Below, in pieces: positions 9,343-17,957 of a DNA stretch of 64,000 bases (positions within the stretch are counted from its first letter, which is position 1; every line of letters begins with the position of its first letter). Under the pieces are notes generated by a model that saw nothing but the letters and a program-made list of their open reading frames with translations, did not search any database and had not been told where the DNA came from. A program made the position numbers and the translations under genes. Origin of the DNA: Hyphomicrobiaceae bacterium (GTDB lineage Bacteria > Pseudomonadota > Alphaproteobacteria > Rhizobiales > Hyphomicrobiaceae); the NCBI GenBank assembly GCA_008933705.1, contig WBUN01000007.1, positions 61,829 to 125,828 of the forward strand, written 5' to 3'.

Positions 9343-11040
9343 TCAGAAGCCCATCGACTTCTTTAGATCCTGATCGATCCAAGCGCGCGCCCAGATCGGC
9401 GCATCACGCCGAGCGGAGACCGAAATCTCGCCATAATAGTTTTTGACCCACGGCCACCATACCGTGAACGAGCGCGGCCTGGGCAGAAACAGGAATGGCG
9501 CTCGCGCGGTCATCTCATTGGTGAGCGCGGCGACGGCCTTCTTGACCTTGTCCGGGTCCCTCTCCTGCTGTATGGCGTCGAGCGCCGCATCGACCTTCGG
9601 GTCGTTGACGCGGGCAGTATTCCAGACGGACGAGGAGCGGAACAGTTTCTCGACTGAAGCGGTCGGATTGCTCATACCTGCGAAATGCCAATAGCCGGGG
9701 CCGTGCTTGCCGGATGTCATCAGACTGAGGAACGCCCCATACTCCTTTGGCTCGATGATCATCTTTACACCGATTGCCGACAGATATCCGGCTACAATCT
9801 GTGCCTTCTTCAGTTGGTCAGCGAAGGTCGGAACTTGAGCCTTGAACTCGAAACCATTCGCAAGACCCGCTTCGGCTAGGAGTTTCTTGGCCTTGGCCGG
9901 ATTGTATTGGAGAACCTCCCGTGCCTCCTCCGACATCTTTTCGGCCGGCGTGAAATAGCCTTCCCAAGTTTCATCCAATGGCAGGTGTGGGAAATCAGCG
10001 TGGCCGCCATAGATCTGCTTCGCGATGGCGGCCCGGTCGACCGCGAGATTCAAGGCGAGACGTACCTTCGGGTTGTCGAAGGGTGGTGCATCGACCCGCA
10101 TTGCCAGCGCCTCACCCGCATAGTCGGGGTGTTCGACGACTTTGATTTTATCTCGGATCGGTGCCAGCGATTTGAGCTCGTCCCAGCTAATATTCGTCAT
10201 GACATCGATCTTGCCAGTGCGGAAGGCGGCTAGGCGTGTCTGTGAATCCGCGATCGTCCGCATCACAAGCTTATCGACGAAGGGAATCTTGTACGGTTTG
10301 CCGTCGATTTTCTCGCGGTCCCAGTACTCCTTGTTAGCCTGATAATCCCCGAAGGCCCCGGCCTCATACCGCGTCAGCCGGAAGGGACCTGTGCCGCAGG
10401 CATTCTGCCAGTTGCCAGCGCCGCCGTTGGGAGCCTCCGTAATCTCTTTGGGATAGATGCCGGCGTAGTAGCCGTAGCCGAGACGGTATTTCCACTCCGA
10501 GTTGTACTCCTTTAGGAAGAAGGTCACTTGGTGCGGTCCCGTCTCCTCGGCCCTGTCGATGAAGGAGAAATAGACTTTGTTCGCCTTCGGACTAGCGATG
10601 AGACGGTTATACGCGAACACGACATCCTTGGCGGTAAAGTCGCGCGCTTCCATGATGCCTTTGCAGGCCTGCCATTTCACGTTCTTGCGCAGGTTGACAA
10701 CGATTGAGAGCGGTTTGTCGACGACCTCCCAGCTCTCTGCGAGTTCGCCGCGCAGCACGTCGTCGGAGAGCCAGGCCTCGCTGAAAAAGTTGTTCTTTCC
10801 GCCGCCACGTACGCCCTTGCTTAGGTCGCCCACCATCAGCTGCTCCATATAGGGCCCCGCATCAATCGACACCTTCCAGTTCCAGTCGGCGGGATCCCAC
10901 GACAACGCCGAAATCCCGGGGGAGTAAGGAGAGATGGTCAGCGTGCCACCGTATTTCGGCTCCTGTGCGCTCACGGCTTGGGTCGCAATTATAGCCCCGA
11001 GCGCGGCTGCCGCCATTGTTCCGAGATGTCCGCGTGCCAT
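9343..11040 (-). CDS. ABC transporter substrate-binding protein, family 5 (peptide/nickel type)
   Basis: A 565-residue periplasmic solute-binding protein. It has a signal peptide (a short positive start, hydrophobic AAAALGAIIATQ, cleavage likely after VSA) and the mature start QEPKYGGTL, which is common in SBP_bac_5 proteins. It is somewhat longer than the usual 500-540 residues. A strong ribosome site GGGAGGA lies 7 bases before the ATG. It sits between the permease and ATPase genes of the same operon. The ligand is not deducible. Neighbouring catabolic genes and the shared divergent promoter with a flavoprotein/GST pair suggest a catabolic substrate rather than nutritional peptides. Confidence 0.88.
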   Translation of the reverse strand: MARGHLGTMAAAALGAIIATQAVSAQEPKYGGTLTISPYSPGISALSWDPADWNWKVSIDAGPYMEQLMVGDLSKGVRGGGKNNFFSEAWLSDDVLRGELAESWEVVDKPLSIVVNLRKNVKWQACKGIMEARDFTAKDVVFAYNRLIASPKANKVYFSFIDRAEETGPHQVTFFLKEYNSEWKYRLGYGYYAGIYPKEITEAPNGGAGNWQNACGTGPFRLTRYEAGAFGDYQANKEYWDREKIDGKPYKIPFVDKLVMRTIADSQTRLAAFRTGKIDVMTNISWDELKSLAPIRDKIKVVEHPDYAGEALAMRVDAPPFDNPKVRLALNLAVDRAAIAKQIYGGHADFPHLPLDETWEGYFTPAEKMSEEAREVLQYNPAKAKKLLAEAGLANGFEFKAQVPTFADQLKKAQIVAGYLSAIGVKMIIEPKEYGAFLSLMTSGKHGPGYWHFAGMSNPTASVEKLFRSSSVWNTARVNDPKVDAALDAIQQERDPDKVKKAVAALTNEMTARAPFLFLPRPRSFTVWWPWVKNYYGEISVSARRDAPIWARAWIDQDLKKSMGF

Positions 11041-11073
11041 TCCTTGTTCCTCCCTAATGTTATTGTTGTTCGC

Positions 11074-11976
11074 TCAATTGCGGACTATTCCGCGCGGATC
11101 GAGAAGATCGCGGAGAGAGTCTCCGAAGATGTTCACGCAAAAAACGATCAGAGTTATCGCGAGGCCTGGGGCGGCGACCATCCAGACGTTCTCGAACATG
11201 TAGGGGCGGGCATCGCTCAGCATACGGCCCCACGCGGGTGCCGGCGGCGGCACGCCAAGACCAAGGAAGCTGAGACTCGATTCGACCAGGATCACGCCGC
11301 CGAGCCGCGTGGTGTAGAGCACGATGAGGGGCGCGGCGATCGTTGGCAGGATGTGCCGGAGAATGATGTGCCCGTTACCGGCGCCGAAGGAATGGCCCGC
11401 CTGCACGTAGAGCTGCTCGCGCGCCGACAGTACCGCGCCCCGTACGATGCGCGAACCGGCGACGCCGTAGAGGATGCCGAGGAGGGCGATGATTTGCACG
11501 ATGCCGGGGCCGAGAACCGCGACGCCCGCGATCAGCACGATCAGGTCGGGAAAGCTCTGCCAAGTATCGACGAACCGCTGAACCAGGGCGTCGAGACGTC
11601 CGCCGAAATACCCGGACAGAACTCCGAGCGTGACCGATATGGCGAGCGATAGCAGCGCGGCGGTGATACAGACGATAACGGAAGTACGGGCTCCGTAGAT
11701 GACCCGACTGAGGATGTCGCGACCGAGTTCGTCTGTCCCTAGTGGGTGGGACCAGGACGGCCCCTGCATCAGCGATGTAAGGTCGATCGCGTCGAAGTCG
11801 TACGGTGCGAGCCAGGGTGCCAGGAGTGCGCAGAGCACGATCGCGGCGAGAAGGCCGGCGCAAACCGTTCCGAGAATGTCCTGTTTAAAAAGGCGACTGA
11901 AGAAAGTCCGTACGGGCGCTGCCCAGGCGCCTCGGTCGGGACCTGCGTCGGTCTTCAGGGTCGAATTGATAGCCAT
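11074..11976 (-). CDS. ABC transporter permease (DppC family)
   Basis: A 300-residue inner-membrane permease. The N-terminal part has a first TM helix (ILGTVCAGLLAAIVLCALLAPWLAPY) and the HPLGTDELGRDILSRVIYGARTS motif specific to the DppC/OppC group. The EAA-type cytoplasmic loop that contacts the ATPases is in the C-terminal third (near SFLGLGVPPPAPAWG). It begins 3 bp after the dppB-like stop, so the two permeases are translationally coupled. Confidence 0.9.
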   Translation of the reverse strand: MAINSTLKTDAGPDRGAWAAPVRTFFSRLFKQDILGTVCAGLLAAIVLCALLAPWLAPYDFDAIDLTSLMQGPSWSHPLGTDELGRDILSRVIYGARTSVIVCITAALLSLAISVTLGVLSGYFGGRLDALVQRFVDTWQSFPDLIVLIAGVAVLGPGIVQIIALLGILYGVAGSRIVRGAVLSAREQLYVQAGHSFGAGNGHIILRHILPTIAAPLIVLYTTRLGGVILVESSLSFLGLGVPPPAPAWGRMLSDARPYMFENVWMVAAPGLAITLIVFCVNIFGDSLRDLLDPRGIVRN

Positions 11977-11979
11977 GCG

Positions 11980-12948
11980 TCAGCCCTGACGAATCTTGGG
12001 ATCTAGGAGGGCGTAGCTGATGTCGACGAGCAGGTTGATCGTCATTACGCCGACGCCCACGAGGAGAAAGATGCCGGTAATGACCGGATAGTCCCGCTGC
12101 GACACCGCCATCAGGAGTAGTTGGCCCATACCGGAGATCACGAAGATCTGCTCAATTACGACCGCGCCACCGATCAGCAGGGGCAACTGCAAGCCGACGA
12201 TGGTTATGACCGGCAGAAGCGCGTTTTTGAGGACATGGCGCAAAACGACCGTCCGCTCGTCGAGACCCTTGCTCCAGGCCGTGCGGACATAATCCTGGCG
12301 CATGACTTCGAGGACCATCGTACGGGTCATCCTCATCGTCACTCCGGATAAGGCGATGCCGAGGACGATCGCGGGCGGCACCATCTGGCGGAGGCTAAGG
12401 AGGGGATCGTCGGTCAGCCCAACATATTGCGTGGTCGGCGCGATCCCCCAGAGAATCGCTGGCAGGATCACCACCAACGTCCCGAGCCAAAAAGGCGGCA
12501 CGGACAGGGCTGTGATGGCAAAGACACGGCCGAGATAATCGACCGGCTTGTTTTGCCGGATCGCCGAGATGATGCCGACCGGCAGCGCGATCAAGAGGGC
12601 GAAGATCATGGCCAGCACCCCCAAATAGAGGGTAGTCGGTATGCGTTCAGCGACGAGGCTAGTGACGCTCTCTCCCGTCCAAAGCGAGCGACCGAAATCT
12701 CCGTGGAGCACAATTGAGCTGATCCAGTGCCAATATTGTACAAGGACCGGCTGATCGAGCCCGAGTGCCTTGATAAGATCTTCGCGGGTCTTGACGCTGG
12801 CCGAGATGTCGTTCTGGGACATCATCATGTCGATCGTGTCTCCCGGTATCAGGCGAATGGCCGAGAACACAATAACGCTCGCTAGCAGGAAGGTCGGCAC
12901 GAGCGCGACAAGGCGACGAACTAGATATCTCAGCATGACGCGGTCCAT
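11980..12948 (-). CDS. ABC transporter permease (DppB family), first gene of importer operon
   Basis: A 322-residue permease with the DppB start (LRYLVRRLVALVPTFLLASV), the periplasmic GDFGRSLWTGESV loop and the EAA-type segment RQDYVRTAWSKGLDERTV before the last helices. It is the promoter-proximal gene of the leftward operon dppB-dppC-SBP-dppD-dppF. The start could be at 12948 or at the in-frame ATG four codons downstream. The upstream region, shared with the rightward flavoprotein gene, contains repeated palindromes, so import and the flavoprotein/GST pair are probably co-regulated. Confidence 0.9.
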   Translation of the reverse strand: MDRVMLRYLVRRLVALVPTFLLASVIVFSAIRLIPGDTIDMMMSQNDISASVKTREDLIKALGLDQPVLVQYWHWISSIVLHGDFGRSLWTGESVTSLVAERIPTTLYLGVLAMIFALLIALPVGIISAIRQNKPVDYLGRVFAITALSVPPFWLGTLVVILPAILWGIAPTTQYVGLTDDPLLSLRQMVPPAIVLGIALSGVTMRMTRTMVLEVMRQDYVRTAWSKGLDERTVVLRHVLKNALLPVITIVGLQLPLLIGGAVVIEQIFVISGMGQLLLMAVSQRDYPVITGIFLLVGVGVMTINLLVDISYALLDPKIRQG

Positions 12949-13082
12949 TGGAGGGCGCGCTCACCATGCAGATTGGCTTGGTCCGACAGCACCACGTTCT
13001 TGTCCCTCTCTATGTGAAAAAGGTCGCTGAACGCACTCATCAAAAAATGAGGTGAGTTCTCTATTTGCAGTTCAGTTGCAAT

Positions 13083-13108
13083 CTGGCACATCCAATTTGG
13101 TCATACCA
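13083..13108. promoter_or_regulatory. Operator-like site A (GntR/FadR-type palindrome), importer side
   Basis: Contains the perfect palindrome TGGTCATACCA (13098-13108), matching the TGGT-N3-ACCA core of FadR-subfamily GntR regulators. Overlapping it, on the minus strand, is AATTGGATGTGCCA, which recurs nearly unchanged in site B in the opposite orientation. The CCAATTTGGT-N3-ACCA block at 13092-13108 also recurs directly at 13215-13231. Confidence 0.55.
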
Positions 13109-13203
13109 TTCAAGCGTGCTCTTGGCGGCGGTGTCAAGGCGAATGTTGTCGCGGTGGCGTAGCTCCGGGTGCTTATCAATTCCGAGAAACCATTGACTGA
13201 CCT

Positions 13204-13231
13204 AATTGGATATGCCAATTTGGTAGAACCA
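13204..13231. promoter_or_regulatory. Operator-like site B (GntR/FadR-type palindromes), flavoprotein side
   Basis: Starts with the 17-bp palindrome AATTGG-ATATG-CCAATT (13204-13220) and runs directly into TGGTAGAACCA (13221-13231), a second perfect TGGT-N3-ACCA. It follows a TTGACT hexamer by 5 bp, so binding here would be placed to block transcription of the rightward gene. Confidence 0.55.
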
Positions 13232-13306
13232 GATCGCGATGTTTCCCGAAACGCATGCGCACCTGGATGATTTAATTGACGTCGAAATCTCGAAGGAGGA
13301 CGCGCC

Positions 13307-14959
13307 GTGGCGAAGGAAAAGAGCGGCTACTATGGTCAGCGAAGGAAATTCTGGTCGTGGGGATATGAAGGTGAAGATAATTCCCAAGAAGAAATCCGTA
13401 CCATGCGAGATCGCGTGGAGCAGCGGCTTGGAATTAAAGACATCGAAGTTCTGTCAGACCCGACTCTAGATGAGATTGAACTTTATCCGTCGCGCATAAA
13501 GATCCCACGAACGCTGGAGGATTTCTGCACCTCGGAAAAATGGGACAGAATTGTTCATACGTATGGTAAGGGTTTCAAGGACATGACCCTTATCTACCGG
13601 CGCGATTTTAAGAAGGCTCCGGACGTCGTGGCCTATCCGCGCGACGAAGAAGACATCGCCGCTATCTTCGACTGGTGCGGGGAAAATGGTTATGCATGCA
13701 TACCGTATGGCGGCGGATCGAGCGTCACCGGCGGCTTCTGGGGTCCCGAGCGCGACGCCTTTCCCGGCGTCGTCGTAATCGACTTGGGCAACCTCAACAA
13801 GATTCTCGAAGTCGACCCCGTGTCACGCTGCGCGCGGATCCAGGCCGGCATTCTCGGTCCGGCTCTGGAAGAGCAACTGAAGCCGCATGGCCTCACCCTG
13901 CGCCATATTCCGCAATCGTGGGAATTCTCATCGCTGGGCGGTTGGATCGCAACTCGCTCGTCCGGTCACTATGCGACCCATCTCACGCATATTGACGACA
14001 TGGTAGAAAGCCTGCGCGTGGTCACGCCGGCGGGAACGATCCAGAACCGCCGGCTGCCAGGCTCGGGTGCGGGACCCAATCCGGATCGGCTGTTCATCGG
14101 GTCTGAGGGCTCGCTGGGCATCATCACCGATGCATGGATGCGTCTACAGGGGCGTGTGAAATTCCGTGCGAATGCATCGATCTCATTCAAGACGTTCTAT
14201 CAAGGTGCCAAGGCCGTCCGTCAGATCACCCAAGCAGGACTATTCCCGGCGAACTGTCGTTATCTGGACGAGCAGGACGCCAAATTCTACGGCGCTGGAG
14301 ACGGCACCGATTCGGTCTTGTTGCTGGGCTTCGAATCCGCCGACCATCCGATGGACGCGTGGCTGGAGCGCAGCCTCGAAATCTGCAAGGACTTCGGTGG
14401 CGTCGTGAAGCAACGCGCGGGAACTGCGGACAACGCGCTGGAGACCAGCCGTAGCGGGCCGCAGGGTAGCTGGCGGCACCAGTTCAGGTATCTGCCCCGG
14501 CTGATGCATACGCGCGCCGCGATGGGAATCGTCAGCTTCACGTTCGAAACTGCCTACACTTGGGATAAGTTCGAAGAAGTCGATACCGAGATTATGCGAC
14601 GCATGCGGAAAGCCCAGAAGGAAAATCTTGGCGGCGGCATCGTCTGCCGCAGGTTCTCCTTCCTGTATCCGGACGGCCCGGCCCCTTACTATTCGGTCAT
14701 GGCTCCTTCGACACATGCCAACAGCCTTGAAGCCTATACGATGCTCCACGACGTGGCGTCGGATGCGCTACTTGAACTCGGCGCCACCATCACGCACCAT
14801 CATGCTGTCGGCAAATCGTTCCGTCCTTGGTACGATAAGGAAGTCGATCCGTTGTTCCGCCGTGTGCTGGCAGCCGCCAAGACCGAACTGGACCCGAAGT
14901 GGATGTTGAATCCTGGGCTTATCGTTGACAAGCCAGCAGGGCTAAAGATCGTCGGATAG
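13307..14959 (+). CDS. FAD-binding oxidase of the alkyldihydroxyacetonephosphate-synthase-like VAO family
   Basis: A 550-residue VAO/PCMH-fold flavoprotein. Features running the length of the protein are the N-terminal RKFWSWGYEGED, the FAD loop IPYGGGSSVTGGFWG (about residues 128-142), IATRSSGHYATHLTHIDDMV, GSEGSLGIITDA, and near the C-terminus ITHHHAVGKSFRPWY, the His-triplet region of alkylglycerone-phosphate synthases. It ends KWMLNPGLIV. Bacterial members are rarely true ether-lipid enzymes and the substrate is unknown. The GTG start has a strong upstream AAGGAGG with 7-base spacing. It is followed 13 bp later by a glutathione transferase gene and is divergent from an ABC importer operon, so import, flavin-dependent oxidation and a GST step may form one pathway. 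Confidence 0.8.
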   Translation: MAKEKSGYYGQRRKFWSWGYEGEDNSQEEIRTMRDRVEQRLGIKDIEVLSDPTLDEIELYPSRIKIPRTLEDFCTSEKWDRIVHTYGKGFKDMTLIYRRDFKKAPDVVAYPRDEEDIAAIFDWCGENGYACIPYGGGSSVTGGFWGPERDAFPGVVVIDLGNLNKILEVDPVSRCARIQAGILGPALEEQLKPHGLTLRHIPQSWEFSSLGGWIATRSSGHYATHLTHIDDMVESLRVVTPAGTIQNRRLPGSGAGPNPDRLFIGSEGSLGIITDAWMRLQGRVKFRANASISFKTFYQGAKAVRQITQAGLFPANCRYLDEQDAKFYGAGDGTDSVLLLGFESADHPMDAWLERSLEICKDFGGVVKQRAGTADNALETSRSGPQGSWRHQFRYLPRLMHTRAAMGIVSFTFETAYTWDKFEEVDTEIMRRMRKAQKENLGGGIVCRRFSFLYPDGPAPYYSVMAPSTHANSLEAYTMLHDVASDALLELGATITHHHAVGKSFRPWYDKEVDPLFRRVLAAAKTELDPKWMLNPGLIVDKPAGLKIVG

Positions 14960-14972
14960 GGATTTTCCAGCT

Positions 14973-15653
14973 ATGATTGATCTATACTTCTGGCCAACCC
15001 CCAACGGGTATAAAGCAGCTATAATGCTGGCAGAGTTGGACTTGGAGTATCGTGTAATTCCGGTTGATATAACGGCAGGTCAGCAGTTTCATCCGGAATT
15101 CCTGAAGATCAATCCAAACAACAAAGTGCCGGCCATCGTGGATCACGATGGCCCGCACAACAAGCCTTATGCTGTTTTTGAATCCGCGGTCGTTCTGATC
15201 TATCTTGCAGAAAAGTTCGGTAAATTCCTTTCTCAGGATCCGGAGAAACGCTACGATACGTTAAAGTGGCTTGTCTTTCAGAATACGACGATGGGTCCAA
15301 TGCTGGGCCAAGCACACCACTTCATGGTGTATGCGACCGAGAAGATCGATTACGCCATCGAACGTTATGATCGGGAAGTTGGCCGAATATACAACATTCT
15401 CGAGAAGCGCCTTGGCGAATCTGAATATCTCGCCGGCGAGTATTCTATCGCTGACATCAGCACATTCCCTTGGGTTCGCACGCGAAAGCTGCATCGACGT
15501 GAGTTGTCGGAGTACCCGAACATTGATCGATGGTACCAGGCGATCAAAGACCGTCCGGGGGTTCGGGCGGGCATAAACACGTTGTCCGACAGCAAACAAT
15601 GGGAAGCGAAGCCGGGCACCGAGGCCTGGAAGAATATGTTTGGAAAGAACTGA
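14973..15653 (+). CDS. Glutathione S-transferase (YfcG/YghU-like, Nu-class type)
   Basis: A 226-residue protein. The thioredoxin-fold N-terminal domain starts LYFWPTPNGYKAAIMLAELD and contains NPNNKVPAIVD (the cis-Pro glutathione-binding strand) and FESAVVLIYLAEKFG (the Glu-Ser pair that binds the gamma-glutamyl group). The helical C-terminal domain includes LAGEYSIADISTFPWV, the N-capping box. The TPNG start is typical of Nu-class enzymes, which use Asn/Thr rather than Tyr or Ser and often have disulfide-bond reductase activity. It is 13 bp after the flavoprotein gene and surely co-transcribed. It could cleave an ether or a reactive intermediate, but that is inference. Confidence 0.88.
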   Translation: MIDLYFWPTPNGYKAAIMLAELDLEYRVIPVDITAGQQFHPEFLKINPNNKVPAIVDHDGPHNKPYAVFESAVVLIYLAEKFGKFLSQDPEKRYDTLKWLVFQNTTMGPMLGQAHHFMVYATEKIDYAIERYDREVGRIYNILEKRLGESEYLAGEYSIADISTFPWVRTRKLHRRELSEYPNIDRWYQAIKDRPGVRAGINTLSDSKQWEAKPGTEAWKNMFGKN

Positions 15654-15687
15654 AGTTCGTAACAATCAAAAGGGAGCGTCGACTCAA

Positions 15688-16347
15688 ATGGCTAACTGGG
15701 TAAAGGCCGCTCTTACGAAAGATGAGTCGGATGATAGCATTCAGCAGCTCAATATCGACGGATGTAAAGTTGCGCTCTAGCGGGATGCCTATCCATGGCA
15801 GAAGTATCCCCAGGCTGAGGCTATCAACGCATTCGCGCAGGGTATCGGTGCGGCAATGAGCCAAGATCCGACCAAAGCGAGCGTTGCAGCAAAGCGGCTC
15901 GCTGAACTTCGCGAAGCGGCTGCGGCGATGAAGCTGAGTTATTGGGCCGATCAGATCGATATTCAGATCAAGGTCGTGCAAGGTCTTACAGCTTTTGCTG
16001 AAGGCGAGCGCGATGAGGGTATTACAATGCTGGGCCACGCGGCGGATCGCGAAGATGCGAGTGCTAAAAGTGTCGTCACGCCAGGACCAATCGTTCCGGC
16101 GCGAGAGATATTGGCGATGATACTTGAGCGTGACGGTAAACCGGCTGACGCTCTCGCTGAATTCGAAAAAGTGCTTCAGCACCAGCCTAGTCGATACCGC
16201 GCGATGGCGGGAGCGGCGGAATGTGCCAAGCGAGCAAGAAATGAGCAGAAAGCAGTCTTTTACTCGAAGCAACTGCTCGAGCTGGCCAAGAATGCGGATA
16301 GCCCACGCCCTGAGATCGCTGAGGCAAAGCGCACGCTCGGGATGTAA
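15688..16347 (+). pseudogene. Remnant of a tetratricopeptide-repeat protein gene, C-terminal third, with in-frame amber stop
   Basis: One reading frame runs from an ATG at 15688 through a TAG at 15778-15780 to the stop at 16347. After the TAG it encodes about 190 residues (YPWQKYPQAEAINAFAQGIG, AELREAAAAM, YWADQIDIQIKVVQGLTAFA, VTPGPIVPAREILAMILE, GKPADALAEFEKVLQHQPSRYRAMAGAAECA), which resemble the C-terminal region of bacterial TPR proteins of about 550 residues. The first 350 or so residues are missing, and the short stretch before the TAG does not look like that family. A 163-residue product could start at 15856, but truncation, premature stop and neighbouring pseudogene make decay the better reading. 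Confidence 0.6.
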
Positions 16348-16380
16348 GGCAATAGTTTCTGGTGCCGGTTTCTGGATGCC

Positions 16381-16825
16381 TTGGAAAAGCAAACCGACGA
16401 GAATATCAGACGCGAACTGACAGAGTTCGAGTTCACGTCTTGGCTGATGTATCCAAAGGTGTTCAGCGACTATGCTTCGGCTCAGACGGAATATGGTCCG
16501 GTCAGGCCTGCGAACGCCAGTCTATTTCTATGGTATGAAGTCGAGGACGAGATCCTCGTCGATATCGAACGCAGCAAGATGCCTGTCATTCGCTGTCTGT
16601 CCATCGGTGACGTCGATGAGAAGGGCATGGCGCCAATGCCGGCGTCGTGTCCACGGTGGCGGTTGCGGCTGGACGATCGGTCAATTCCGGAGATGTGCCG
16701 CTATCGATCGAGGTCGTGAAAATGGAGACGGTACTATACGCCGATTGCGATGGACCGTCGCCGAAGTGCTGGTGCGCGCCAGCGATCAGATCGACGCAAA
16801 GGGTCTGTTGATTGTTTACGGCTGA
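16381..16825 (+). pseudogene. Pyruvate carboxylase C-terminal remnant (biotin domain), frameshifted
   Basis: Reading across frames restores the end of a pyruvate carboxylase. Frame 1 gives SWLMYPKVFSDYASAQTEYGPV, frame 2 then gives RTPVYFYGM, and frame 1 resumes as EVEDEILVDIERSKMPVIRCL up to GDVDEKG. About 70 residues are missing before APMP. The third frame continues with GVVSTVAVAAGRSVNSGDV and SIEVVKMETVLYADCDG, the biotinyl-Lys site with EAMKMET changed to EVVKMET. Frame 2 then closes with TVAEVLVRASDQIDAKGLLI to a TGA at 16825. That is at least four frameshifts and one deletion, and the rest of the roughly 1150-residue enzyme is absent. It cannot be functional. Its presence marks this stretch as a graveyard between the catabolic block and the conjugation genes. 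Confidence 0.85.
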
Positions 16826-16996
16826 TTTGGGCAGTTAAGTAGATGAGAGGTGCGCCCGCAAAAGTATGACTCAAATCGGAGAGATGATAGCTCGCAGACA
16901 GGATGAAGGTTGTAGGACGGAAGAACATAGGTAACACATATCTGCGGAATTGCCGAGTTATGCACGACATAGGGACGGCAGAAAGGCAGGACAGGA

Positions 16997-17902
16997 TTGG
17001 ATCTGCGTCACCTTCGCTACATTATCGCAAGCGCTCGGAATGGCAGCTTCAGCGCCGCCGCACAAGAACTCAATGTAAGGCAGCCGATCGTCAGCAAGCG
17101 CGTGAAAGAAGTGGAAGACGAGTTTGGCGTCTGTCTTTTCGACCGTTCAAAGTCAGGGGCCAGCCTCACGGCCGCTGGCGAAGCATTCGTCGTCATCGCG
17201 CAGCGCATTATTGAGGATACGGAGCGACTGGGTGAGCAGACGAAAGCGAGCGGTGCTGGACGCGTCGGCCGCATCGTCGTCGGTTTTTATATGTCATTGT
17301 CAACCGGCTCACTACGAGCAGCGTTGCACAATTTCAGAAAATGCTATCGCGAGATCGATATCGAACCATTCGAGGCGCCGTACACCGAGCTTGCAGCCGG
17401 CCTTCATGCTGGCAGGATTGACGTTGCCATTCTGTTAGGAGACCCTGGTAGATGCGACATTTTTAACTCCCTTGCGATGCGATCTGAGCTTCTTGTCGTC
17501 GCGTTGCCGAAAGACCACCCTCTCGCGGATCGGCCATTTGTCTACTGGCCGGAACTGAAAGGTGAGCGGTTCCTGGTCAGTCACCACGACCCGGGACCGG
17601 ATATTCGCATTATTCTCGAACGCTATTTGGCTGCTCCGTCAGATCACCCCGAGATTCTGATGAGGTCTTTGAGCCGCGAGAGTATACTAAGCGAGGTCGG
17701 CAGCGGGGAGGGTATTAGCCTGCAATGCGAGACGGCCGCCGGACTGACCGATCTCGGCATTGTTTTCAAACCGGTGCATGATGGCAACGGCTTGACCCGT
17801 CTGGGCTACATGGCGTGTTGGAAACAGACCAACACCAATCCGGTTGTGAAGACGTTTATCGATTTCATTGACTCAAGCACTGATTCGTTCGAGTCGCATT
17901 AG
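16997..17902 (+). CDS. LysR-family transcriptional regulator
   Basis: A 301-residue protein with an N-terminal winged helix-turn-helix (LRHLRYIIASARNGSFSAAAQELNVRQPIVSKRVKEVE, residues 3-41) and a C-terminal periplasmic-binding-protein-like effector domain starting near residue 90 (GRIVVGFYMSLSTGSLRAAL). The TTG start is preceded by AGGACAGGA. It lies directly upstream of the trb operon on the same strand. Tn4371-like elements carry a LysR-type regulator near traG-trb, so control of conjugation genes is plausible. Control of catabolic genes is the alternative. The coupling-protein gene normally found between such a regulator and trbB is missing here. Confidence 0.85.
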   Translation: MDLRHLRYIIASARNGSFSAAAQELNVRQPIVSKRVKEVEDEFGVCLFDRSKSGASLTAAGEAFVVIAQRIIEDTERLGEQTKASGAGRVGRIVVGFYMSLSTGSLRAALHNFRKCYREIDIEPFEAPYTELAAGLHAGRIDVAILLGDPGRCDIFNSLAMRSELLVVALPKDHPLADRPFVYWPELKGERFLVSHHDPGPDIRIILERYLAAPSDHPEILMRSLSRESILSEVGSGEGISLQCETAAGLTDLGIVFKPVHDGNGLTRLGYMACWKQTNTNPVVKTFIDFIDSSTDSFESH

Positions 17903-17957
17903 CCGACATTCTTCGACCGGATTTACCGCCGAACATTTCAAGTATTTTTTCGACGGC

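Larger units (their letters stand above)
12949..13306. promoter_or_regulatory. Divergent promoter region with repeated palindromic operators
   Basis: A 358-bp non-coding region between the leftward ABC importer operon and the rightward flavoprotein gene, more AT-rich than its surroundings. It holds two operator-like clusters about 120 bp apart (described separately), one nearer each gene. A TTGACT hexamer at 13193-13198 could be a -35 for the rightward gene, though a good -10 is not obvious. The rightward gene has a strong ribosome site AAGGAGG just before its GTG start. No gene for the regulator was found next to the region. Confidence 0.6.

Noticed and set aside
15778..15780. TAG as a recoded or read-through codon in the TPR remnant
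   Set aside because: No recoding signal seen, upstream part does not match the family, and the gene lacks its first two thirds.
15544..16392. A 282-codon minus-strand frame across the GST end and TPR remnant
   Set aside because: No motifs or ribosome site. The plus strand shows recognisable family sequence.
16915..16985. Possible insertion-sequence end (ACATAGG repeated at 16926 and 16968)
   Set aside because: Only two short copies, no transposase sequence or clear inverted repeat; not enough to call an element.
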